Below, in pieces: positions 1 to 12,971 of a stretch of DNA of 64,000 nucleotides. Both the position numbers and the translations under genes were made by a program. This DNA is from Kitasatospora phosalacinea (GTDB taxonomy: Bacteria; Actinomycetota; Actinomycetes; Streptomycetales; Streptomycetaceae): positions 55,420-119,419 of the forward strand of contig NZ_JNWZ01000012.1 in assembly GCF_000716545.1 (NCBI RefSeq), written 5' to 3'. Under the pieces are notes generated by a model. It was not told the origin of the DNA, ran no database searches, and was given only the letters and a program-made list of their open reading frames with translations. The stretch's first letter is position 1; each line of letters opens with the position of its first letter.

Positions 1-1152
1 CGGCGGGAGACCGTCCGCGAGGTGGCCCGGGCGGCGGCCAACCTCCGGGTCGCGGCCGCCGAGGCCGAACGGATCAGGGGGGAGTCCATCCCGCTGCCGG
101 ACGGCACCCGGCTGGCCTTCACCGTGCCCGAGCCCGTCGGCCTGGTCGCGGGCATCACCCCGTTCAACCGGCCGCTCAACCAGGTCGTGGTCAAGGCCGC
201 CCCGGCCGTCGCGGCGGGCTGCGCCCTGCTGCTGAAGCCCTCGGAGAAGACCCCGCTGACCGCGCTGGCCTTCGCCGAACTGCTGATCGGCGCCGGGCTG
301 CCGAAGGACGCCCTGGCGGTGCTCACCGGCGAACCCGGCGAACTGGGCCCGCTCGTCGCGGGCCACCCGGCCGTCGACCTGGTCACCTTCACCGGCAGCG
401 TGGCGACCGGCCGCCTGGTCGCCGCCGCCGCGGCGGGCAAGCGCCAGCTGCTCGAACTCGGCGGCAACGACCCGCTGTTCGTCCTCCCGGACGCCGACCT
501 GGAACGGGCCGCCCGGCTCGCCGCGGACGGCGCCTGCGCCACCGCGGGCCAGTCCTGCCGGGGCGTCAAGCGGATCCTGGTCTGGGAGCGGGTCGCCGAC
601 GAGTTCACCCGGCTGCTCGCCGACGCGGTCGCCGCCAAGCGCTGCGGCGACCCCCGCTCGCCCGACACCGAGGTCGGACCGCTGGTCACCGAGGCCGCCG
701 CCGCCGAGGTCGAGCGCCGGGTGGCCGACGCCGTCGCGGCGGGCGCCCGGCTGCTCGTCGGCGGTGACCGGGAGGGCGCCCTGATGCGTCCGACCGTCCT
801 GGACCGGGTGCCCGCCGACGCCGGACTCGTCCGCGAGGAGACCTTCGGCCCGGTGGCGCCCGTCCTGCGGGTCGGCTCGGTGGCGGAGGCCGTCGAGATC
901 GCCAACGGCACCCCCTACGGGCTGCAGGCCGGCGTGCTCACCCGGGACGGCACCGCCTTCTGGGAGCTGGCCGGGGCCCTGCGGGTCGGCGCGGTCAACC
1001 TCGACGAGGGACCGCACTTCGATTCCCCGCACATCCCCTTCGGCGGGGTCAAGGCCAGCGGCGTGGGCCGGGAGGGCATCCGCTACGCGATCGCCGAGAT
1101 GACCGTCGCCAAGACCGTCACCCTCCCGCACGGTGTGAGGAGCCAGCTGTGA
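1..1152 (+). CDS. phpJ: Aldehyde dehydrogenase, PhpJ-like (5' end outside window)
   Basis: NAD(P)-dependent aldehyde dehydrogenase. The frame is open to the first base of the window, so the N-terminus lies outside; the first internal GTG (22) is not a credible start. Visible family marks are the cofactor-site FTGSVATG, the ELGGNDPLFV segment with the general-base Glu, the catalytic Cys in GQSCRGVKR, and EETFGPVAPV near the C-terminus. In phosphinothricin tripeptide (PTT) biosynthesis the aldehyde dehydrogenase PhpJ oxidises phosphonoformaldehyde to phosphonoformate (established for that pathway); the role here is inferred from the following P-methylase, phosphinomethylmalate synthase and phsA genes. 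The stop codon overlaps the GTG start of phpK (GTGA), indicating one operon. Confidence 0.85.
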   Translation, partial: RRETVREVARAAANLRVAAAEAERIRGESIPLPDGTRLAFTVPEPVGLVAGITPFNRPLNQVVVKAAPAVAAGCALLLKPSEKTPLTALAFAELLIGAGLPKDALAVLTGEPGELGPLVAGHPAVDLVTFTGSVATGRLVAAAAAGKRQLLELGGNDPLFVLPDADLERAARLAADGACATAGQSCRGVKRILVWERVADEFTRLLADAVAAKRCGDPRSPDTEVGPLVTEAAAAEVERRVADAVAAGARLLVGGDREGALMRPTVLDRVPADAGLVREETFGPVAPVLRVGSVAEAVEIANGTPYGLQAGVLTRDGTAFWELAGALRVGAVNLDEGPHFDSPHIPFGGVKASGVGREGIRYAIAEMTVAKTVTLPHGVRSQL

Positions 1153-2789
1153 AGCACTGCGTCGTGGTGGGCTACCACGAGACCGACATGTCCGGGGAGG
1201 AACTCGACCTCGCCCTGGAGCAGGGCGGCGACGACCTGCCCGCCCCGATCCGCAGCATGCTGCGGACCAAGATCACCCTGGGCGGCACCCACCACTCCTA
1301 CCTGGACGCGCTCAGCCGGGTCCGCACCGAGCGGACCGGGGTGCCCGGCAGCTACACCGTGGCCGAGCTGCCCAGCCTGGGCACCCTCTACCTGGTCAAC
1401 TACCTGGAGGAGCACGGCCATCCCACCGACTTCGTGAACAGCTTCACCTACGAGCGGGAGCGGCTGGCCAAGCTGCTGGCCGACGGCCCCGCCTCGGTGG
1501 CGATCACCACGACGTTCTACATGATGCCCGCGCCGGTGATCGAGATCATCCGCTTCGTCCGCCAGCACAACGCCACCGTGCCGATCATCGTGGGCGGGCC
1601 GCTGATCGACAACCACTGCCGGGAGGGCCGCGGCGAGAAGCTCTCGCGCTTCTTCGACCGGGTCGGCGCCGACTTCTACGTCTGGGAGTCGCAGGGCGAG
1701 GAGGCCCTGGCGGGCCTGGTCGGCGCCCTGGTCGAGGGCGCCTCGCCCGCCGCGGTGCCGAACGTCTTCGCCCGGGCCGACGGCGAGTGGAAGCTCGGCC
1801 GGAAGCGGCCGGAGAACAACGACCTCAACCGCGCCTCGGTGCGCTGGCACCGCTTCGGGGCGGACGTGCTCGGCCGCACCGTCTCCACCCGCACCGCGCG
1901 CAGCTGCGCCTTCAACTGCGCCTTCTGCGACTACCCGGAGCGGGCCGGCGCCCTCACCCTGGCCGACCTGTCCACGGTCGAACGGGAGTTGGAGGAGCTG
2001 GCCGAGCGCGGGGTGAAGCGGGTGGCCTTCATCGACGACACCTTCAACGTGCCGATGCGCCGCTTCAAGGACCTGTGCCGGATGATGGTGCGCCGCGACT
2101 TCGGCATCGAGTGGTTCTCCTACTTCCGCTGCGGCCACGCCCGCGAACCCGGCGTCTACGACCTGATGTACGACTCCGGCTGCCGGGGCGTCCTGCTCGG
2201 CATCGAGTCCGGCGACGACCAGGTGCTGCTCAACATGGACAAGCGCGCCACCACCGAGCACTACCGCTACGGCATCGAGCAGCTCAAGGCCCGCGGCATC
2301 TTCACCCACGCCTCGTTCGTGGTGGGCTTCCCGGGCGAGAGCCCGCGGACCGTGCGCAACACGATCGACTTCATCAACAACGCGGGCCCCGACACCTTCG
2401 CGGTCAACCACTGGTACTACCTGCACTCCACGCCGATCCACGTCCGGGCGCCGCAGTTCGACCTGACCGGCAACGGGTTCACCTGGTCGCACCGCACCAT
2501 GGACTCCCGGCAGGCCCTGGAGGCGGCCGACGAGATCTTCGACTCGGTGCACGCGGCCTCCTGGATGCCGGTCAACGGCCTGGACTTCTGGGGCGTGCCC
2601 TACCTGCTCGGCAAGGGCATGAGCCGCGAACAGGTCGTCGAGTTCCTGGCCCTGGCGAAGCCGCTCACGACGGCCAACGTCGCCCGCTCCGGCCCGGAAG
2701 CGGCCGCCCGGGCCGAAGCCCGGTTCCGCAGTTTCGTCGGCGGCCTCCACCTGGAGCCCGCCCGCTACGACGCAGGAGGACAACGATGA
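1149..2789 (+). CDS. phpK: Cobalamin-dependent radical SAM P-methyltransferase PhpK
   Basis: 546 residues. The N-terminal ~200 residues form a cobalamin-binding Rossmann-like region, followed by a radical SAM core whose cluster ligands are C253, C257 and C260 (SCAFNCAFCDYPE). PhpK-family enzymes methylate phosphorus of N-acetyl-demethylphosphinothricin, creating the C-P-C bond typical of PTT-type metabolites (established for the family). The GTG start at 1149 overlaps the phpJ stop and the stop overlaps the ATG of pms, so it lies in the middle of a translationally coupled operon. Length and the neighbouring genes (pms, phsA, pat) match the known P-methylases; assignment is confident although substrate is inferred. 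Confidence 0.9.
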   Translation: MKHCVVVGYHETDMSGEELDLALEQGGDDLPAPIRSMLRTKITLGGTHHSYLDALSRVRTERTGVPGSYTVAELPSLGTLYLVNYLEEHGHPTDFVNSFTYERERLAKLLADGPASVAITTTFYMMPAPVIEIIRFVRQHNATVPIIVGGPLIDNHCREGRGEKLSRFFDRVGADFYVWESQGEEALAGLVGALVEGASPAAVPNVFARADGEWKLGRKRPENNDLNRASVRWHRFGADVLGRTVSTRTARSCAFNCAFCDYPERAGALTLADLSTVERELEELAERGVKRVAFIDDTFNVPMRRFKDLCRMMVRRDFGIEWFSYFRCGHAREPGVYDLMYDSGCRGVLLGIESGDDQVLLNMDKRATTEHYRYGIEQLKARGIFTHASFVVGFPGESPRTVRNTIDFINNAGPDTFAVNHWYYLHSTPIHVRAPQFDLTGNGFTWSHRTMDSRQALEAADEIFDSVHAASWMPVNGLDFWGVPYLLGKGMSREQVVEFLALAKPLTTANVARSGPEAAARAEARFRSFVGGLHLEPARYDAGGQR

Positions 2790-4108
2790 CCGAGCCCCGG
2801 GCCGAGCAGCCGGAGTACTTCCCCGAGGCGTTCCCCCGGGACGCCTTCCCCCGCTACGTGTGGGCCGAGGGCGACCGGCCGGCCGAACTCCCGCACGAGG
2901 TGTGGCTCTCGGAGACCACCCACCGCGACGGCCAGCAGGGCGGCCTCCCGCTGAACGCCGAACGCAGCTGCCGGATCTACGACATCCTCTGCGAGGTCAC
3001 CGGCGGCTCCGGGGCGATCCGGCACGCCGAGTTCTTCCCGTACCGGGACTCGGACCGCAAGGCCCTGCTGTACGCCCTGGACCGGCACCGCGACGGCGCC
3101 CCGGTGGAGCCCACCACCTGGATCCGGGCCCGCCGCGAGGACGTGGAGCTGATCCAGAAGCTCGGCGTCACCGAGACCGGCCTGCTCAGCTCCTCCTCGG
3201 ACTACCACACCTTCCACAAGTTCGGCGACGGCGGCCGCGAGGGCGCGGCCGCGATGTACCTGGAGGCCGTGCGGGTCGCGCTGGACCACGGCATCCGCCC
3301 GCGGGTCCACCTGGAGGACACCACCCGCTCCGACCCGGCCTTCGTCCAGCGCCTGGTGGAGGACGTGCTGCGGCTCGCCGACCGCTACCCGGCCGAACTG
3401 GCCCCGCGGTTCCGGATCTGCGACACCCTCGGCATCGGCCTGCCCTTCACCGACGTGGCGGCCCCCCGCTCCGTCCCGCGCTGGATCCGGCTGCTGCGCG
3501 GACTCGGACTGGCCCCGCACCAGATCGAGCTGCACCCGCACAACGACACCTGGATGGTGGTCGCCAACTGCGTCGCGGCGATCCGCGAAGGCTGCGGCGT
3601 CATCAGCGGCTGCACCCTGGGCACGGGCGAGCGCACCGGCAACGCCCCTCTGGAGGCGGTGCTCGTCCACCTGCTCGGCATGGGCTACTGGCCCGACGGC
3701 GGGGTCGACCTCACCGCGGTCAACAAGCTGGTCGAACTGTACGACGAGATCGGGGTCGGCCCCTCGCCGAAGTACCCGATCTTCGGCCGGGACGCCTACG
3801 TCACCAGGGCCGGCATCCACGCCGACGGCCTCAACAAGTTCTGGTGGATGTACGCCCCCTTCAACGCGCCCCTGCTGACCGGCCGCGAGCTGGACGTGGC
3901 GCTGACCAAGGACTCCGGCCAGGCGGGCCTGCTGTTCGTCCTGAACAAGCGGCTCGGCCTGGCCCTGGAGAAGAACGACCCCCGGCTGGCCCCGGTCCAG
4001 GCGTGGCTGGACGGGCAGTGGGAGGCCGGCCGGGTCTCGGCCGTCGACTGGAGCGAACTCGAACCGCTGGTGGCCCTGGCCCTCTCGGCGGCCCCGAACG
4101 GAGCATGA
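2786..4108 (+). CDS. pms: Phosphinomethylmalate synthase (HMG-CoA lyase-like/DRE-TIM)
   Basis: 440 residues from the ATG at 2786, preceded by a strong AGGAGGA ribosome binding site and overlapping the phpK stop (ATGA). A DRE-TIM metallolyase related to citramalate/isopropylmalate synthases: the metal-binding segment SETTHRDGQQGG lies near residue 40, the HPHNDTWMVV metal-ligand motif near residue 250, and GTGERTGNAPLEAV follows. In PTT biosynthesis Pms condenses acetyl-CoA with phosphinopyruvate to phosphinomethylmalate, a TCA-cycle-like step. Function is assigned from family plus position between phpK and phsA. A longer reading of the same frame into phpK is a shadow and is not used. Confidence 0.88.
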   Translation: MTEPRAEQPEYFPEAFPRDAFPRYVWAEGDRPAELPHEVWLSETTHRDGQQGGLPLNAERSCRIYDILCEVTGGSGAIRHAEFFPYRDSDRKALLYALDRHRDGAPVEPTTWIRARREDVELIQKLGVTETGLLSSSSDYHTFHKFGDGGREGAAAMYLEAVRVALDHGIRPRVHLEDTTRSDPAFVQRLVEDVLRLADRYPAELAPRFRICDTLGIGLPFTDVAAPRSVPRWIRLLRGLGLAPHQIELHPHNDTWMVVANCVAAIREGCGVISGCTLGTGERTGNAPLEAVLVHLLGMGYWPDGGVDLTAVNKLVELYDEIGVGPSPKYPIFGRDAYVTRAGIHADGLNKFWWMYAPFNAPLLTGRELDVALTKDSGQAGLLFVLNKRLGLALEKNDPRLAPVQAWLDGQWEAGRVSAVDWSELEPLVALALSAAPNGA

Positions 4109-4109
4109 G

Positions 4110-7420
<3,311 letters not shown>

Positions 7421-7424
<4 letters not shown>

Positions 7425-8173
7425 GCCGGTGGATCCAGCGGACCGGCGCCCCGGACGCGGTGGCCCGGGTGGTGTGCGCCGGCCGGGCGGGCGGCAGCGC
7501 CCGGGACTTCGACGGCTGGCGGGCGGTCCTCGGGCCGCTGGTCGAGACGGCGGCCGTCCAACTCCCCGGCCGCCTGGACCGGTTCACCGAGCCCCCGGTC
7601 GGCGACCTGCCGGAGATCGCCGGGCAGGTCGCCGCGGCGGTCACCGCCCTGGAGCCGCTGCCCTACGTCCTGTTCGGCGACTGCATGGGCGCGCTGGTCG
7701 CCTTCGAGACCGCCCGCGCGCTCCGCCGCTCCGGCGCCCCGGCCCCGGCGGCGCTGGTGGTCGCGTCCTACCCGGCCCCGCACCGCATCCGCACCGAACG
7801 CCCCTACCACGACGCCCCGGCGGCCGAGTTGAAGCGGCGGCTGTACGAGGTCGGCGGGGTCCCCCCGGTGGCGCTCGCCGACGACGAGCTCTTCGAGCTG
7901 CTGCTGCCCGTCCTGCGGGCCGACTTCGCGGCCTTCGAACGCTACCGCTACGTCGAGGAGGAACCGTTGGGGATACCGGTCCACGCGGTGGTCGGGGCGG
8001 ACGACCTGTACGTCCCGCTCGCCGCCGTCCGGGAGTGGAGCGAACACGTCGGCCCCGACGGGGAGTTCACCGCCCGGACCTTCCCCGGCGGCCACTTCTT
8101 CCTCCGGGAGGGCGACGAGCCCGCCGCGTGGGTGCGCGGGCTGGCGCTGGCCGCGGCCGGGGGCCCGCGGTGA
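7421..8173 (+). CDS. Type II thioesterase-like protein with Cys nucleophile
   Basis: 250 residues, alpha/beta hydrolase of the type II thioesterase (GrsT-like) family. Type II thioesterases clear misprimed acyl groups from NRPS carrier domains; two such genes are known in PTT clusters. Here the nucleophile elbow reads FGDCMGALVAFE, so Cys88 stands where family members normally have Ser, and the N-terminal oxyanion segment is AGRAGGSA rather than PHAGGSA. The C-terminal FPGGHFF supplies the catalytic His and GADDLYVP the acidic residue region. Overlaps both neighbours by GTGA. Probably acts on PhsA/B/C, but the changed nucleophile may alter its chemistry. Confidence 0.8.
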
Positions 8174-8958
8174 ACCCCGGCCGGTGGCTGCGCCGCCTGC
8201 GCCGGGACGACCGACCCGCCCTGCGCCTGCTGTGCTTCCCGCACGCGGGCGCGGGCGCGGGGGTCTTCCAGCCGTGGGGGCGGCTCTGCCCGGACCGCAC
8301 CGAGCTGTGGGCGGTGCGCTACCCGGGCCGCGAGGACCGGTTGGCCGAGCCCTTCGCCACCGACCTCGCCGAGCTCGCCGACCACGCGGCCGGCGCGGCG
8401 GCCACCCTCACGGACGTCCCGCTCGTGCTGTTCGGCCACAGCATGGGGGCGGTGCTGGCGTACGAGGTCGCGCTGCGGCTGGAGGCGGCCGGGGCCGGGC
8501 AGTTGCACGGGCTGGTGCTCTCGGCCGGGGACGGCCCCGGCGGCGGGCCGCCCGCCGGGCTGCACCTGCTGTCCGACGACGACCTGGTCGGCCGGACCGC
8601 CCGGATGGGCGTGCAGCCCTACGCCGAGGCGTACCGGGACCCCGAGCTGCGGGAGATCCTGCTGCCGGTGCTGCGGGACGACTGCCGGCTGCTGGAGTCG
8701 CACCCCAGGCCCGTGCCCCCGGCGCGGGTCCACGTGCCGGTGCTCGCCTGCGCGGGCCTGGACGACCCGGCCTGCCCGCCCGCGGCGATGGCGTCCTGGG
8801 AGGCCGTCGCGGCGGGCGGGTTCCGGCTGCGGGAGTTCCCCGGCAGCCACTTCCACCCCTTCGACCGCCCCGACCGGGTGCTCGCCGCGGTCCTCTCCAC
8901 CTTCCCCGTCCCCCGCCGCGGCCCGGCCGCGCCCGCACCGGATCGAGCGACCCCATGA
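8170..8958 (+). CDS. Type II thioesterase
   Basis: 262 residues. Classical type II thioesterase: N-terminal CFPHAGAGAGVFQPW, nucleophile motif FGHSMGAVLAYE with Ser91, and C-terminal FPGSHFHPF with the catalytic His. Role: editing of carrier-protein-bound intermediates of the phosphinothricin NRPS. The upstream open frame is a shadow; the GTG at 8170 overlapping the stop of the previous thioesterase is the start. Its stop overlaps the ATG of the transporter gene. Together with the Cys variant upstream this repeats the two-thioesterase arrangement of known PTT clusters. Confidence 0.88.
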   Translation: MNPGRWLRRLRRDDRPALRLLCFPHAGAGAGVFQPWGRLCPDRTELWAVRYPGREDRLAEPFATDLAELADHAAGAAATLTDVPLVLFGHSMGAVLAYEVALRLEAAGAGQLHGLVLSAGDGPGGGPPAGLHLLSDDDLVGRTARMGVQPYAEAYRDPELREILLPVLRDDCRLLESHPRPVPPARVHVPVLACAGLDDPACPPAAMASWEAVAAGGFRLREFPGSHFHPFDRPDRVLAAVLSTFPVPRRGPAAPAPDRATP

Positions 8959-10301
8959 GCGGACCCACGCCCGAAGCACCGGCGGCCCGGGACGCGGCGC
9001 CCCCGGCCGAACCCGGACCGCCCGCCCGGCCGGTGCGGCAGCTGCTGGCCGCCGGCGCCGGCCACTTCGTCGAGGCGTACGACTGGTACCTGTACGGCTA
9101 CTTGGCGGTCTACTTCGCCGCCCGGGTGTTCCCCTCCTCCAGCGGCGACTCGCTGGTGCCGCTGCTGGACAGCTTCGCGGTCTTCGCGCTGGCCTTCGCG
9201 GCCCGCCCGATCGGGGCGCTGGTGATGGGCCGGTACGCCGACCGGTCGGGCCGGCGGGCCACCCTCACCGTGACCATCTCCCTGATGGGACTGGGCAGTC
9301 TGCTGATGGGCCTGGCCCCGGACTACCGGTCGGCCGGGCTGCTCGCCCCGCTGCTGGTGGTGGTCGGCCGGCTGCTCCAGGGCTTCTCGCTGGGCGGCGA
9401 GTACGCCGCCGCCTCGGTCTTCCTGCTGGAGTCCGCCCGGCCGGACCGCCGCGCCCTGTTCACCAGCTTCCAGTACGTCGCCGCGACGGCCGGGCACATC
9501 GTCGCCGGGCTGCTGGTGGTGGCCGCCGCCCACGCCACCGACGACTCGATGGGGACGTGGGGCTGGCGGCTCCCGCTGATCGCCGGGGCGCTGCTCAGCG
9601 CGGTCGGGCTCTGGCTGCGCCGGGGCGCGCGGGAGACCCACCGGGCGGTGCCGGAGGCCCGGCGCCCGGCCCCCGGCGGGATGTTCGCCGGCGTCCGCCG
9701 CTACCCCGTCGCGTCCCTGCTGGTCTTCGGGCTCACCGTCGGCGGCACGGTCGGCTACTACGTGTGGACCTCCTTCCTCCCGGTCTACGCCCAGCTGACC
9801 GTGCACGCCGACAAGGCCGACGCGGTCCTGTCCGGGACGCTGTCCCTGGTCGTGTTCGGAGTGCTGCAGCCCTTCGCCGGAGCGCTCTCGGACCGGATCG
9901 GCCGGCGCCCCATGCTGGTGGCCTTCGGCGTGCTGTCGGTGTTCGGCACCGTCCCGCTGCTCGGGATGCTCTCGGGGAGCTTCTGGAACCTGGTGCTGGT
10001 CCAGAGCCTCGGCATGCTGGCGGTCACCCCGTACACCGCGGTCGCCGGGGCCGCCGTCGCGGAGCTCTTCCCCGCCGACTACCGGGCCCGGGGCACCGGC
10101 CTCCCGTACGCGGCCGCGGTGGCGCTGTTCGGCGGGACCGCGCCGTACGTCGGGACGTGGTTCAAGGCCGCCGGGAGGACGGACGCCTTCCCCTGGTACA
10201 TCGCGGTGCTGGGCGGCGTCACCGCGGTGACCGCCCTGTTGGCACGAGATCTGGACCGTGCCCCGGAGCCCGCCGCGGACCCGGTCCGGACACTGAACTG
10301 A
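8955..10301 (+). CDS. MFS transporter, metabolite:H+ symporter family
   Basis: 448 residues with twelve hydrophobic segments. The motifs GHFVEAYDWYLYGYLAVYF, GRYADRSGRRATL and GRLLQGFSLGGEYAAA are typical of the metabolite:proton symporter branch (alpha-ketoglutarate/proline permease-like). In the cytoplasmic membrane, most likely moves phosphinothricin peptides or a phosphonate intermediate; direction cannot be told from sequence. It is the last gene of the coupled operon (ATGA overlap with the thioesterase gene), and 134 bases separate it from the regulator gene. Confidence 0.85.
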   Translation: MSGPTPEAPAARDAAPPAEPGPPARPVRQLLAAGAGHFVEAYDWYLYGYLAVYFAARVFPSSSGDSLVPLLDSFAVFALAFAARPIGALVMGRYADRSGRRATLTVTISLMGLGSLLMGLAPDYRSAGLLAPLLVVVGRLLQGFSLGGEYAAASVFLLESARPDRRALFTSFQYVAATAGHIVAGLLVVAAAHATDDSMGTWGWRLPLIAGALLSAVGLWLRRGARETHRAVPEARRPAPGGMFAGVRRYPVASLLVFGLTVGGTVGYYVWTSFLPVYAQLTVHADKADAVLSGTLSLVVFGVLQPFAGALSDRIGRRPMLVAFGVLSVFGTVPLLGMLSGSFWNLVLVQSLGMLAVTPYTAVAGAAVAELFPADYRARGTGLPYAAAVALFGGTAPYVGTWFKAAGRTDAFPWYIAVLGGVTAVTALLARDLDRAPEPAADPVRTLN

Positions 10302-10316
10302 TGCCCCATCTTCCGG

Positions 10317-10346
10317 TTGACGCAAGGTAGTTCGCCCTCCTACCCT
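10317..10346 (+). promoter_or_regulatory. Candidate sigma70-type promoter of the phpR-like gene
   Basis: TTGACG at 10317-10322 and TACCCT at 10341-10346, separated by 18 bases, 90 bases upstream of the regulator start. Both hexamers fit the housekeeping (HrdB) consensus well, so the regulator probably has its own promoter in addition to any read-through from the biosynthetic operon. Confidence 0.5.
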
Positions 10347-10435
10347 CGGTGGATCCGGAGATGCCGCCGAATCTGACGGCCCGTGGTGCGCCAGTGTCGT
10401 CGCGCCCTCCGCCGCCAGGCACGAGGGGGGTATGC

Positions 10436-11440
10436 ATGAAGACGGAGGAAGGCACCGCGTACGCGCTCTTCCGCGCGATTGCTTCCGGGGACGTGCGGTC
10501 GAGGCCCTCGGCCCTCAGCCGTCTCAAGCTGACGGACGGCGAGTTCGACCGCGCCGTCGACTGGCTGGTCGACGCCGGCCTGCTGGTGCCCCCGCGCGAA
10601 CCCGGGCGGTTCCCCGCCGCGGTCTCCGCGGACGTCGCCGCCGCCCGGCTGGCCGCCGTGCAGCTCGACGGCGTCCTGGAGCGGGTCGACCAGCTGCGCG
10701 AGCTCCACCTCACCCTGGAGTCGCTGGTGTCCGCCCCGCGCCGGTGCGACGGTGACGCGCGGGTCAGGACCCTGGTCGGCGAGAGCACCATCGCGGAGGC
10801 GCTCGACCGGGTCTCGCTGACCGCGCACCAGGAGATCCTCTCCATGCACCCCGGCGTGCCGCTGCGTCCCCAGCAGTTGGAGGACAGCATGGAGCGCAAC
10901 CGCCGGGCGATCGCCCGCGGGGTGCAGATGCGCGCCATCCACATCGAGGCGATGGAGCGGGTCGCGCACGGGGTGATCCACCTGCGCAGCCTCCAGGACG
11001 CGGGCCTGGAGGTCCGGTTGGCGGCGATCCTGCCGTTCCGGATGATCCTGGTCGACCGGTTCGTGGCGTTCCTCTCCACCACCTCGCGCGACAACGAGAT
11101 CGCCGCGCTGGAGATCACCGACCGGGACCTGTGCGCGAGCCTGCACGCGCTCTTCGACTACTGCTGGATCACCGCCGTGAGTCCGACCAGCACGGTCGCC
11201 GCGCCGGACGAGGTCACCCTGTCCAAGCGAGAGCTGGTGATCCTGCGGATGTACGCCAGCGGGCTGAAGGACGCGGCGGTCGCCCGCTCGCTCGGGGTGT
11301 CCGCGCGGACCCTGCGCCGGGTCACCTCCGAGATGATGGAGAAGCTCGGCGCCGAGAGCCGCTTCCAGGCCGGGGTGAAGGCGATCGAGCTCGGCCTGCT
11401 GGGCGACTCCGTCGAAGCCCTGGAGTCCCACCACGACTGA
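10436..11440 (+). CDS. phpR: LuxR-type pathway regulator, PhpR/BrpA-like
   Basis: 334 residues from the ATG at 10436, chosen for the GAGGGGGG ribosome binding site just upstream; an earlier in-frame ATG at 10349 lacks one. The N-terminus (about 1-60) looks like a TrmB-type winged helix, the middle (about 100-230) like the TrmB-associated domain, and the C-terminus (about 265-325) is a LuxR helix-turn-helix (LSKRELVILRMYASGLKDAA to SRFQAG). The bialaphos activator BrpA and PhpR are LuxR-family proteins encoded in their clusters; role as pathway activator is inferred from position. Convergent with the FAD oxidase gene, only 16 bases apart. Confidence 0.75.
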   Translation: MKTEEGTAYALFRAIASGDVRSRPSALSRLKLTDGEFDRAVDWLVDAGLLVPPREPGRFPAAVSADVAAARLAAVQLDGVLERVDQLRELHLTLESLVSAPRRCDGDARVRTLVGESTIAEALDRVSLTAHQEILSMHPGVPLRPQQLEDSMERNRRAIARGVQMRAIHIEAMERVAHGVIHLRSLQDAGLEVRLAAILPFRMILVDRFVAFLSTTSRDNEIAALEITDRDLCASLHALFDYCWITAVSPTSTVAAPDEVTLSKRELVILRMYASGLKDAAVARSLGVSARTLRRVTSEMMEKLGAESRFQAGVKAIELGLLGDSVEALESHHD

Positions 11441-11456
11441 ACCGGGGCCGCCCCCG

Positions 11457-12821
11457 TCAGCCCCGGTCGGCCAGCAGGGTGCCCGGGCTGAGCAGCCAGG
11501 CGGGGTCCAGCGCCGTCTTCACGGCGCGCATGGCGGCGATCTCGGCGGCGGACCGGCCGAGGTGCAGGTAACGGGCCTTGGCGCGGCCGATCCCGTGCTC
11601 GGCGCTGATGCTGCCGCCCGCGTCGGCGACCCGGCGCAGGACCGCCAGGGAGACGGCGTCCTCGTCCTCCGGGGCCGTACCGAGCAGGTTGACGTGCACG
11701 TTGCCCTCGGCCAGGTGCCCGAACAGGTACGGGCGGGCGCGGCCGTCGAGCAGCCCCGGCAGGGCGGCGGCGAAGCCGGGCAGTTCGGCGAGCGGGAGGG
11801 TGACGTCGAGCTTCAGCGGCGTCCCGGCCGCGTTGAGCGCCTCGGTGTGCCGCTCCCGGTACGCGGCCAGGCGGTGCCGGTCCACGGCGTCCAGGGCGAC
11901 GGCGGCGTCCCGCACGTCCGCGCCCTCCAGCGCCTCGGCGAGCTCGTCCGCCGGGTCGTGCCGGGCCGCGCACTCGACCAGCAGGTACACCGGGTGCGCG
12001 GCGCGGAAGGGGGCGGGCAGCCCGGTGTGCTCCAGCACCAGGGCCAGGCCCTCGGCGGTGAAGAACTCGGCCAGTTCCAGCGAGTCGATCCGGCGCAGCC
12101 GGGTCACCAGGGCGGTGGCCGCCGCGAGCGAGTCGACGGCCAGCAGTGCGGCCACCCGGTGCCCGGGTCGCGGCACCAGGCGCAGCCGGGCCGCGGTGAG
12201 CACGGCGAGGGTGCCCTCGCTGCCGACCAGCAGGCCGGTGAGGTCGTAGCCGGTGTTGTCCTTGGGCAGGCCGGCCAGCCGGTCCAGGACGGTGCCGTCG
12301 GCCAGCACCGCCTCCAGGCCCGCCACGTTGGCCCGGGTGGTCCCGTACCGCAGGACGCGTTCGCCGCCCGCGTTGGTGGCGATCATGCCGCCCAGGGTGG
12401 CCGAGTCCCGGGACGCCAGGTCGACGCCGAACTCCCAACCCCGGGGCCGGAGTCGACCCTGCAGGGCGGAGAGCGTCAGGCCGGCGCCGACGGTGATCCT
12501 CCGGGCGTCGGGGTCGATCGGGCCGGCGCCGTCGAGCCGCCGCAGCGACAGCACGACCTGGTCGCCCGCGGCGGTGGGCACCGAACCGCCGACCAGGCCG
12601 GTGTTGCCGCCCTGGGGGAGGACCGGGGCCTCGGCCTCCCGGCAGATCCGGAGCACCTCGACGACCTGGGCGGTGTCGGCGGGCCGGACCACCAGCCGGG
12701 CCCGGCCGGTGTAGCGGCCGGTGAAGTCGGTTTCGTAGGGGGCCCGCAGGCCGGCGTCCGCCAGGACGTGCGTCGGGCCGACCACCGCGGCCAAGTGCCT
12801 GGCGAGCCGCTCGGCGTCCAT
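11457..12821 (-). CDS. FAD-linked oxidase (glycolate oxidase/D-lactate dehydrogenase type)
   Basis: 454 residues. FAD-binding PCMH domain with LPQGGNTGLVGGSV and DSATLGGMIATNAGGERVLR, and the C-terminal FAD-oxidase domain ending in the typical SISAEHGIGRAKARYL. Such enzymes oxidise 2-hydroxy acids (glycolate, D-lactate, 2-hydroxyglutarate). The start at 12821 is preceded by GGAAGGAAG; a 32-residue upstream extension without a binding site is rejected. Monocistronic; convergent to phpR. It probably lies outside the phosphinothricin cluster, although a role on hydroxy-phosphonates cannot be excluded. Confidence 0.82.
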   Translation of the reverse strand: MDAERLARHLAAVVGPTHVLADAGLRAPYETDFTGRYTGRARLVVRPADTAQVVEVLRICREAEAPVLPQGGNTGLVGGSVPTAAGDQVVLSLRRLDGAGPIDPDARRITVGAGLTLSALQGRLRPRGWEFGVDLASRDSATLGGMIATNAGGERVLRYGTTRANVAGLEAVLADGTVLDRLAGLPKDNTGYDLTGLLVGSEGTLAVLTAARLRLVPRPGHRVAALLAVDSLAAATALVTRLRRIDSLELAEFFTAEGLALVLEHTGLPAPFRAAHPVYLLVECAARHDPADELAEALEGADVRDAAVALDAVDRHRLAAYRERHTEALNAAGTPLKLDVTLPLAELPGFAAALPGLLDGRARPYLFGHLAEGNVHVNLLGTAPEDEDAVSLAVLRRVADAGGSISAEHGIGRAKARYLHLGRSAAEIAAMRAVKTALDPAWLLSPGTLLADRG

Positions 12822-12971
12822 CGAGTGCTTCCTTCCGGGAGGGGACCCGCAGTGGCGGCGAGCGTATACCCGGCCGCCCGGCCGCGTCGTGCGACCGCGG
12901 GGGCACGGCGTTCGCATGCGCCGGGCAACGACCCACCCGGGCCGACGGGCAGGAGATCCGGACGGAACCGC

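Noticed and set aside
10349-10435. Upstream in-frame extension of the phpR-like gene
   Set aside because: The ATG at 10349 lacks a ribosome binding site and lies only three bases after the likely -10 element, whereas the ATG at 10436 has a strong one.
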